18,589 bases of DNA from Alphaproteobacteria bacterium (GTDB lineage Bacteria; Pseudomonadota; Alphaproteobacteria; Rhizobiales; Xanthobacteraceae). The DNA lies in contig VAZL01000277.1 in assembly GCA_005883445.1 (NCBI GenBank), positions 1 to 18,589 on the forward strand, written 5' to 3'. The position numbers and the translations under genes are program-made. This document shows positions 1 through 6,411 of this stretch, piece by piece (positions within the stretch are counted from its first letter, which is position 1; every line of letters starts with the position of its first letter). Below the pieces are notes generated by a model, which had not been told where the DNA came from, searched no databases, and worked only from the letters and a program-made list of their open reading frames with translations.

Positions 1-48
1 AACATCCGTTCGCCGTCCGTCAGTCAAACGCGCTTCAGGGAGGAGCCC

Positions 49-1440
49 ATGGACAAACCAACCACAGTCGATCGACGTAAGTTTCTCGGCGCGCTCGGCG
101 TCACGGTCGGTGGGACCGGCCTTGCCGGTGCCGGCCTCGTTGCCGGACCCCAACTCGTGAAAGCCGCGACCGAGCCGGCCAAAGGCAAGATTCCGGACAC
201 CCCCTATCGTACCGGTCACATGACGTTCTTCACCAGCCCTGCGGCCGTGCTCGGCGAGCCGTCGCACAAGGGCCACATCATGGCGGCGGAAGAGATCAAC
301 GCCGAGGGTGGATTGCTCGGCAAGCGCAAGATCGAGACCATCACCGCCGACGAGGCCGCCGGCACCGATGCGAACGTCAAAGAGCTTCGGCGCATGAAGC
401 TCGAGGGCAAGATCGACCTGTTCACCGGCGTGATCTCGAGCGGCAACAGCCCGGCGCTCGCGCCGGTGGCCGAGGAACTCGGCGTGCTGACGATGTTCAC
501 CGACGGCTGCACGGGCTTCGTGTTCGACGTGGCCGACCCCAACCCGAAATACGTGTTCCGCATCACTAACATTCAGTCGGCGGACGGCATCACGGCGGCG
601 ATCGGTACCGCACAGACCTGGCCGAACGTGCGCAAGATCGCCCACATCCACCCCGACTACAGCTACGGCCGCAACGCGTCCGAGCACTTCACCCTGGCGA
701 TCGAACGGCTGCTGCCGGGCACTCAGGTCGTATCCGAAAGTTGGCCGAAGCTCGGCACCACCGACTTCACGGCGCACATCACCAAGATCATATCGTCGGA
801 GCCGGACCTGCTTTACAGTTCCGTCTGGGGCGGCGATTACGTGGCCTTCTACAAGCAGGCGCTGCGCTACGGCCTGTTCGACAAGATGAAGGTCGCAACC
901 ACGCTCGCGATGGGCGTCGCACCCCACGCCATCGGCAAGGATCACCCCGAGGGCGTGCTCTCGGGCGTCCACTCCAACTACTACTTCACCTATCCAGGCG
1001 GCGACCGCTGGCCACTGAATAAGGTGTTCGTCCAGCGTTACTACAAGCGTTGGAACGAATATCCGAACTTCCAGTCGGAAGGCGCCTATGTCGCGCTGTA
1101 CATGCTCAAGACCGCCATCGAGCGCGCCAACAAGCTCGCCGGCGGCTGGCCGGAGGACGAGGCGATCATCAGCCAGCTCGAAGGCCTCGGCATGGATACT
1201 CCGTCCGGCTACCTCTACATCCGACCCGACAATCACCAGGGCTATAAGGACGCGGTGACCGGATTCAGCAAGAACCTGCCGGATTATCCGTTCGCGAGCT
1301 GGGACCCCGACCGGGTCATCACCATTCCGATCCGCAACATCACCGCGCCGGCGAATTGGCCCAAGCCCGGCAAAGGGCACAATGAGTCGACCGCTGCGGC
1401 CGACTGGATCAAGAAGACTTGGCCCAAGGCGACGGGCTGA
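49..1440 (+). CDS. Periplasmic binding protein of a branched-chain amino acid-type (HAAT) ABC importer
   Basis: This 463-residue protein should bind the substrate in the periplasm and deliver it to the permease pair encoded just downstream. The N-terminus has a twin-arginine signal (D-R-R-K-F-L at residues 8-13), a Gly/Ala-rich hydrophobic stretch and a likely cleavage site near V-K-A at 37-39, so Tat export of a folded protein is expected. The mature part looks like a Peripla_BP_6 (LivK-type) protein: the early segment HIMAAEEINAEGGLLGK and the later DYSYGRNASEHF are typical family landmarks. It is longer than classical LivK (about 370 residues), as is usual for family members that bind non-amino-acid ligands such as aromatic acids or amides. 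A strong ribosome site (AGGGAGGAG, 37-45) fixes the start. The ligand cannot be deduced; the aromatic-acid genes nearby make an organic acid plausible (inference). Confidence 0.93.
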   Translation: MDKPTTVDRRKFLGALGVTVGGTGLAGAGLVAGPQLVKAATEPAKGKIPDTPYRTGHMTFFTSPAAVLGEPSHKGHIMAAEEINAEGGLLGKRKIETITADEAAGTDANVKELRRMKLEGKIDLFTGVISSGNSPALAPVAEELGVLTMFTDGCTGFVFDVADPNPKYVFRITNIQSADGITAAIGTAQTWPNVRKIAHIHPDYSYGRNASEHFTLAIERLLPGTQVVSESWPKLGTTDFTAHITKIISSEPDLLYSSVWGGDYVAFYKQALRYGLFDKMKVATTLAMGVAPHAIGKDHPEGVLSGVHSNYYFTYPGGDRWPLNKVFVQRYYKRWNEYPNFQSEGAYVALYMLKTAIERANKLAGGWPEDEAIISQLEGLGMDTPSGYLYIRPDNHQGYKDAVTGFSKNLPDYPFASWDPDRVITIPIRNITAPANWPKPGKGHNESTAAADWIKKTWPKATG

Positions 1441-1474
1441 GATTCTCTGATACCCGTGAGTGTTGCGACAACAT

Positions 1475-1505
1475 CAGCCGCGCCCGTCCTCGGCGGGCGC
1501 GGCTG
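1475..1505 (+). terminator. Strong intra-operon hairpin between binding protein and permease genes
   Basis: A perfect 12-bp GC-rich stem (CAGCCGCGCCCG, 1475-1486, paired with 1494-1505) closes a 7-base loop. It lies between the stop codon at 1440 and the GTG start at 1519. No T-run follows, so it is unlikely to be a full Rho-independent terminator. In ABC operons such hairpins commonly protect the upstream binding-protein mRNA or attenuate transcription, giving more binding protein than permease. That role is inferred here. Confidence 0.75.
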
Positions 1506-1518
1506 GCTGTAAGAGGGC

Positions 1519-2400
1519 GTGTCGGTGACGATCCTCATCATCCAAATCCTCAATTCACTGTTCTACGCCTCGGTTCTGTTCCTGATCGCTGCCGGCCTTA
1601 GCCTGATTTTCGGCGTCATGCGCATCGTCAACATGGCGCACGGCACCTTCTACGCCGTCGGCGCCTTCGTCACGGCGTGGCTGGTCGGGCGCGCGATTGC
1701 GCTCGGCGTACCCGCGGGATGGACCTTTCTCCTGATTCCGGTGGGAGCCGGCGCGGTCGGGCTGCTCGGCGTCGTGATCGAGCCGCTGCTGCGCCCGTTT
1801 TATCGGCGCGCCGAGGAATACCAGCTGCTGGTCACGTTCGGCCTGCTGTTGATCCTCGAGGACGTCATTCGCCTGCTATGGGGCGGTCTGCCGCTGTCGG
1901 CCGACCCGGTGATGGACGTGCTGCCCAGCATCCGGATCGGCGGCTTGATCTATCCCGGCTACAACCTCGTGGTGATCGCGGTCGGCGCCGCCGCCGCGAT
2001 CGGCCTCTGGGCGGTGATCTACCGCACCAAATTCGGCGTCATGCTGCGCGCGACCTCGCAGGATCGCCGCATGGCTTCGGCGCTGGGACTCAATGTCGGC
2101 TTGATCTACGTCTCGGCGTTCGCGATCGGTTGTTTCATGGCGGGGCTCGGCGGCGCCATCATCGTACCGAGCCAGGCGGCGGTGCTGGGCATGGGCATCG
2201 AGGCGCTCATTCTTGCTTTCGTGGTCGTGGTCATCGGCGGGCTCGGCAGTCTGCAGGGCGCGCTGGTCGGGGCGCTGATCGTGAGCTTCGTGCGCACCGC
2301 GGGCATCCAGTTCTTCCCCGAGATCGAACTTGCCGTGCTCTATCTCATCGCGGCCGTGGTACTGCTGGTCAAACCGACCGGGTTGTTCGGAACCGCGTGA
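1519..2400 (+). CDS. livH: Branched-chain amino acid-type ABC permease, LivH family
   Basis: This inner-membrane permease subunit of 293 residues is very hydrophobic throughout. It has the LivH N-terminal signature (GLSLIFGVMRIVNMAHGTFY, residues 26-45) and the EAA-like cytoplasmic region around residues 165-205 (FGVMLRATSQDRRMASALGL). It should pair with the LivM-type product of the next gene to form the channel. The GTG start at 1519 is preceded by AAGAGGG at 1511-1517, which is closer than usual but the best available. The stop overlaps the next ATG by one base (TGATG), indicating translational coupling. The gene symbol refers to the family; leucine transport itself is not shown. Confidence 0.92.
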   Translation: MSVTILIIQILNSLFYASVLFLIAAGLSLIFGVMRIVNMAHGTFYAVGAFVTAWLVGRAIALGVPAGWTFLLIPVGAGAVGLLGVVIEPLLRPFYRRAEEYQLLVTFGLLLILEDVIRLLWGGLPLSADPVMDVLPSIRIGGLIYPGYNLVVIAVGAAAAIGLWAVIYRTKFGVMLRATSQDRRMASALGLNVGLIYVSAFAIGCFMAGLGGAIIVPSQAAVLGMGIEALILAFVVVVIGGLGSLQGALVGALIVSFVRTAGIQFFPEIELAVLYLIAAVVLLVKPTGLFGTA

Positions 2401-3413
2401 TGACAGTCGCCGCCGTCAGCCGCGTCCAGTATCGGCCCAAACTGCTGCTGTTCGCCGCCGCCGCCGTCGTGCTCATGCTGCTGGCGCTGCTGCCTCCCTA
2501 TATCGGCCTCTATCAGACGCAGCTCCTGACCTATGGACTGATCGCCGCCATCGCCGCGCTCGGCTTCAATCTGTTGCTCGGCTATACCGGGCTGTTGTCG
2601 TTTGGTCATTCCGCCTTTTTCGGTGTCGGCGCCTATTCGGTCGCGTTTCTGCTGCGCGATGCCGGCATTCACTCGATGGAGCTTTATATCCTCATCGGGC
2701 TGCCGATCGCGGCCGTCATATCGGCCCTGTTCGGCTACATCTGCGTGCGGCACACCCGCATCTTCTTCGGCATTTTGACACTCGCGCTGTCGCAGGTGCT
2801 GTGGACCCTCGCCTACAAGTTTTTCTGGGTCACTGGGGGCTCGGACGGCCTGCGCGTGGCGCGGCCGACGCTGCTCGCCGGCATGCTCACCTTCACGGGC
2901 GGCGGGTCGTTCCAGCGATTCATCAACGCCTATTATTACTACGTCCTCGGCGTGTTCGCGATTTGCGTCGTGATTATGTGGGTGATCGTGCACTCCCCCT
3001 TCGGCAAGGCGCTGCAGGCCATTCGCGACAACGAAACCCGCGCCGCCTTCCTCGGCTTGCGCATCAGTCGGTTCCGGTGGGTCTCGTTCCTCATTTCCGG
3101 AACGTTCACGGGGCTCGCGGGGATTCTCTGGGTGCCGCTCAATGGGCTCACCACGCCCGAGGTGATGTATTGGCCATTCTCGGGCGAGATCGTGTTCATG
3201 ACGCTGCTCGGCGGCTTCCGCAACTTCACCGGCCCGATCGTCGGCGGCGTACTCTTCACCTATCTGAAGACCTACGCGGTCGCCACCACGGAATATTGGC
3301 AGCTTCTGCTCGGCGTCGTCCTCGTGCTCCTGGTCATGCTCTTGCCGACCGGCATCGTAGGTGCGATCTCGGCGGTGGCCGGCAAGCTGCGGCCGCGGGA
3401 GAAATCCTCGTGA
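2400..3413 (+). CDS. livM: Branched-chain amino acid-type ABC permease, LivM family
   Basis: This second permease subunit has 337 residues from the ATG that overlaps the livH stop at 2398-2400. It carries the LivM landmark FNLLLGYTGLLSFGHSAFFG (about residues 56-75) and a cytoplasmic loop with SPFGKALQAIRDNETRAAFLGL, the expected site of contact with the ATPases. It has roughly eight to ten hydrophobic segments, and its length is normal for LivM without an extra N-terminal domain. The reading frame is open far upstream, through livH, but that part is an out-of-frame shadow; homology begins after the ATG. The stop overlaps the following GTG start by four bases, so expression is coupled to the ATPase gene. 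Confidence 0.92.
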   Translation: MTVAAVSRVQYRPKLLLFAAAAVVLMLLALLPPYIGLYQTQLLTYGLIAAIAALGFNLLLGYTGLLSFGHSAFFGVGAYSVAFLLRDAGIHSMELYILIGLPIAAVISALFGYICVRHTRIFFGILTLALSQVLWTLAYKFFWVTGGSDGLRVARPTLLAGMLTFTGGGSFQRFINAYYYYVLGVFAICVVIMWVIVHSPFGKALQAIRDNETRAAFLGLRISRFRWVSFLISGTFTGLAGILWVPLNGLTTPEVMYWPFSGEIVFMTLLGGFRNFTGPIVGGVLFTYLKTYAVATTEYWQLLLGVVLVLLVMLLPTGIVGAISAVAGKLRPREKSS

Positions 3414-4120
3414 TCCTTCTCGAGACGGTCGATCTCAGCAAGCGGTTCGGCGACTTGCGCGCCTGCGATGACGTCAATTTCACCGTCAACAAGGGTGAAT
3501 TTCTCTCGCTCGTGGGCTCGAACGGCGCCGGCAAGACTTCGCTCGTCAATCTGATCAGTGGGCATCTCAAGCCGAACAGCGGCCGCATCCTGTTCGAGGG
3601 CCAAGACGTCACCTTTGCCGCGGTATACGAACGGATCAAGGCGGGGATCGCTCGCAGCTTCCAGATCTCGCGCGAGGGCAAGATCGCAAGGATCGCGGCG
3701 CTTGCGGACCACATCCTGGTCGTGGTCCGCAAGCGCCGCGAGACCTTCGACGTGCTGGGCCGGTTCGGGCTCAACGGCAAGAGCAGCGTGCCGGCCGGCG
3801 GCTTGGCGCAAGGCGAGCGCAAGCTCCTCGACGTCGCCGTGGCCTATGCGCTGCGCCCGAAACTCCTCTTTCTCGACGAGCCGACGAGCGGGGTGAGCAC
3901 GCGCGAGAAGACGCAGATCATGGATACCGTATCCTCGGTCGTGCGCGCGGGTGCGGTGACCGCCGTTGTCATCGAGCACGACATGGACGTGGTGTTCCGC
4001 TACTCGGACCGCATTGTGATGATGCACGAAGGCAGATTCCTCGCCGACGGGACGCCGGAAGAGATCAAGGCGAACAACGACGTCGCCAACATCCTTCTCG
4101 GCGTGCCGCTGTCGGCCTGA
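3410..4120 (+). CDS. livG: ABC transporter ATPase, LivG family, with a compact helical domain
   Basis: This cytoplasmic ATPase (236 residues) powers the importer. Its motifs are Walker A GSNGAGKT (36-43), Q-loop SFQ (Q85), signature LAQGE (132-136), Walker B LLFLDEP with D156/E157, and switch His H190 in VIEHD. The start is GTG at 3410, overlapping the livM stop (GTGA); the open frame continues upstream but has no homology there. From the Q-loop to the signature is only about 46 residues, whereas E. coli LivG has roughly 20 more by recall, so the helical subdomain that meets the permease is shortened. The catalytic residues are all present, so it is expected to hydrolyse ATP. Confidence 0.9.
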   Translation: MILLETVDLSKRFGDLRACDDVNFTVNKGEFLSLVGSNGAGKTSLVNLISGHLKPNSGRILFEGQDVTFAAVYERIKAGIARSFQISREGKIARIAALADHILVVVRKRRETFDVLGRFGLNGKSSVPAGGLAQGERKLLDVAVAYALRPKLLFLDEPTSGVSTREKTQIMDTVSSVVRAGAVTAVVIEHDMDVVFRYSDRIVMMHEGRFLADGTPEEIKANNDVANILLGVPLSA

Positions 4121-4140
4121 GATCGCAAAGGGACGAGCAA

Positions 4141-4857
4141 GTGCTGCTCGAGGTCGAGGCCATCAATACCTTTCGCGGGCCCGCGCACATCCTGCGCGGC
4201 GTAACATTGGGCGTCGACGACGGTGAGGTTGTCTCGCTGGTCGGGCGCAACGGCGCGGGGCGCACCACCATCATCGAGAGCATCACGGGCCTTCTTCCGG
4301 TGCGCTCGGGTCACATTCGCTTCCGCGGAGAAGACATCACCAAACTCCCGCCGCACAAGCGCGCCAAGCGCGGCATCGGTTATGCGCCCGAGAATTCCGG
4401 CATCTTCCCGGAGTTGACGGTGGCCGAAAACCTCATGATCAGCCGCTGGCTCTCCGACAAGACCGCGCGCGGCGCCGCCGGCGGCGTCGATGCCGAGGCG
4501 CAAGCGCTGACGGTGTTTCCCGAAGTCGCCAAGTTCTTGGAGCGGCCCGGGCTCAATCTCAGCGGCGGGCAGAAGAAGATGGTGTCGATCGCGCGCGCCA
4601 TGGCGCTCGCCCCCTCGCTGATGATCCTCGACGAGGCCTTCGAGGGGCTGGCGCCGGTGGTTGTCAGGCGGTTTCGCGATGCCGTCATGATGATCAAGGG
4701 CTTGGGGATTTCGCTCCTGCTCGCGGAATCAAATCTCACCAGCGCGGCCGCTATCGCCGATCGGCTCTACGTGATCGATCGCGGCGAAATCATCTTCCAG
4801 GGCACTCCGAAGGAGGCGCTGGCGAACGAGAGCGTCATGCGGACGCTGCGCGGGTGA
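4141..4857 (+). CDS. livF: ABC transporter ATPase, LivF family, with Arg in the Walker A Lys position
   Basis: This is the second ATPase (238 residues) of the importer. Walker A reads GRNGAGRT (35-42), so the normally invariant Lys is Arg41, encoded by CGC. The rest is canonical: LSGGQ (140-144) and Walker B MILDE (D164, E165). The switch segment is LLAESN with Ser197, where classical LivF has EQN and other ABC proteins have His. It is probably the weaker partner of an asymmetric ATPase pair with the LivG-type protein (inference). The GTG start has AAAGGGACGAG at 4127-4137 just upstream. Similar Arg variants of LivF may exist in other Proteobacteria, but this is from memory and unchecked. Confidence 0.9.
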   Translation: MLLEVEAINTFRGPAHILRGVTLGVDDGEVVSLVGRNGAGRTTIIESITGLLPVRSGHIRFRGEDITKLPPHKRAKRGIGYAPENSGIFPELTVAENLMISRWLSDKTARGAAGGVDAEAQALTVFPEVAKFLERPGLNLSGGQKKMVSIARAMALAPSLMILDEAFEGLAPVVVRRFRDAVMMIKGLGISLLLAESNLTSAAAIADRLYVIDRGEIIFQGTPKEALANESVMRTLRG

Positions 4858-4902
4858 GACGGCGTTGACCGGCGCGCCCTCGGTCAGATTTCGGACCGCG
4901 AC

Positions 4903-6018
4903 ATGAAACGGCTTGCGGCAACCATTCTCGTCCTTGGCGCAGCCCTCGTTACCGTGGCGCGGGGCGGGCACGAGCTTCCGATCTATCCCTCGTTCTATCC
5001 CCACGAGATCGAAATCAAGTCGCTCGCTCCCGAGGAAGCGGCGCAACCGTTGCGCGACGGCAAGATCCAGGCTTATGTCGGCTCGGGCTTGAGCTTTGCC
5101 GGCGCACCGCCGGCCGATATCCGCGCAATCGAATCGCTCGGCTCGTTCATCGTCGTGCACGTCAATTCAGCCTCCGCCCGTGCCCAGGATGACGCTTCGG
5201 CCTGCGCCGTCGTCAGGACGGTCATGCAGGCGCTGGCGGCGCAAGGCGATTTCATTGCGCATCCCTACCCAGTCACGCCCTTCCACGGCGACTACCTTCA
5301 TCACGCCGATCTCGCAGCCGCCGCCATGGCGCGGTTCTCGCTCGGTGAAACGCCGGCCGACGGCCTCAAGATCGCGTCGCGCGGCAGCCTTGCACAAAGC
5401 CACCCGGAATGGTCCGCCCACGATACGGATTGGGATGCCAAGGTCGACGAGGTCGACGCGGCCGAGCTCGTGGTCTCCACGATATTCTCCGTGAACGGGT
5501 GGCTGGCGCCGCCGTGGGTGCGGACGGGCTGGTTCCACGCTGAGCGTCTCTTGGCCGATGCCGCGCGCGAGCCCACCCGCAGAGAGCGAATCGAATCCGA
5601 TCTGCAACGCCTCAAAGCCGGCGATTTCACCGGGCTGGCGGAGCGCATCAATCTCGAGCGCGATCTCGTCACTCTCCTGACCGCCGGTTGCCGGAAGATC
5701 GTCGCCGGCTATACGGTCAAGCGCGAATACGTCAATGTCGAGTTCTCCGCCGGTATCGAGAACATCGGCTACGATTCGCTGACGGGCCTTCGTTCGCCGA
5801 TATTCATCCGCACCGTGAAGCTCAAGGACTTTCCCTGGAACGGCTGGCTCGCGCTCGGCATCGATGGCAAGCCCGCCGCCGCCTGGAATCCGATCGGCGG
5901 CATGGTCGATCCGTTCGGCCGCCTGCTGGGGTTTACGGTCGGCGACCCGGCCCTCCTGCCCTCACCCTATGAGTCCGGCTGGATGCTCAACCGCATCGCC
6001 GACCTGCCACCGGGGTAA
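4903..6018 (+). CDS. Secreted protein of unknown function, first gene of an exported three-gene block
   Basis: I do not recognise this 371-residue family. Residues 1-21 (M-K-R, then a hydrophobic stretch ending V-A-R-G) look like a Sec signal peptide, so the mature protein would begin near GHELPIYPSFYPHEIEI and be periplasmic. It is rich in aromatic residues and His, including H120, H128, H133 and H134 in an HPYPVTPFHGDYLHH segment that could bind a metal. Two Cys (101 and 263) could form a disulfide. There are no transmembrane helices after the signal. It starts 46 bp after the ATPase gene without a clear ribosome site. It ends three bases before the cupredoxin-like gene, and no other function is suggested by sequence alone. 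Confidence 0.85.
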   Translation: MKRLAATILVLGAALVTVARGGHELPIYPSFYPHEIEIKSLAPEEAAQPLRDGKIQAYVGSGLSFAGAPPADIRAIESLGSFIVVHVNSASARAQDDASACAVVRTVMQALAAQGDFIAHPYPVTPFHGDYLHHADLAAAAMARFSLGETPADGLKIASRGSLAQSHPEWSAHDTDWDAKVDEVDAAELVVSTIFSVNGWLAPPWVRTGWFHAERLLADAAREPTRRERIESDLQRLKAGDFTGLAERINLERDLVTLLTAGCRKIVAGYTVKREYVNVEFSAGIENIGYDSLTGLRSPIFIRTVKLKDFPWNGWLALGIDGKPAAAWNPIGGMVDPFGRLLGFTVGDPALLPSPYESGWMLNRIADLPPG

Positions 6019-6021
6019 TGA

Positions 6022-6411
6022 ATGACGCGGCGCGCAACCATGTGCTCCTTTCCGCGGCTGCGCGCATCGATGCTGGCGTTGTCGTTGAGCAGCGCGCTGA
6101 CCATCGCCGCCGACGCCGCCGAGGTGACCTACGCGCTGACCATTGCGAACGGCCGCGTCCCCGACAACATGCGGCTCATTCGCGTCAAGCAGAACGACGT
6201 GGTGAAGCTCGAATGGCGCACGGACAAGCCGCTGACCGTGCACCTTCACGGCTACGACATCGAGCAGGAGCTTCAACCGGGCACGGTCACGGAGATGACC
6301 TTCACCGCGCGCGCGACCGGACGATTCACGGTCGAGCCCCACATCGGGAGAACGCCGTCCGGCGGGCATGCGCATGGGGACGTCCTTGTCACCATCGAGG
6401 TCTATCCTTAG
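6022..6411 (+). CDS. Small exported cupredoxin-like protein lacking a type 1 copper Cys
   Basis: This 129-residue protein has a signal peptide ending near A-D-A-A (residues 30-33), leaving a mature beta-sandwich of about 96 residues. The pattern is cupredoxin-like: an early strand (TYALTIANGRV), the H-x-H-G-Y-D segment (H74, H76), then MTFTARATGRFTVEPH and a C-terminal GGHAHGDVLVTIEV. The only Cys (C8) is in the signal, so a blue type 1 copper site is impossible. H74, H76, H107, H116 and H118 could instead form a type 2 or storage/chaperone-type metal site (inference). The gene starts three bases after the upstream stop and overlaps the start of the next gene by 44 bp. From memory, proteins with HVHGYD occur next to FedB-like membrane proteins in actinobacteria. 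Confidence 0.85.
   Translation: MTRRATMCSFPRLRASMLALSLSSALTIAADAAEVTYALTIANGRVPDNMRLIRVKQNDVVKLEWRTDKPLTVHLHGYDIEQELQPGTVTEMTFTARATGRFTVEPHIGRTPSGGHAHGDVLVTIEVYP

Noticed and set aside
1677..2399. Upstream extension of the LivM frame, over livH
   Set aside because: It is an out-of-frame Arg-rich translation of livH. The LivM sequence begins at the ATG at 2400.
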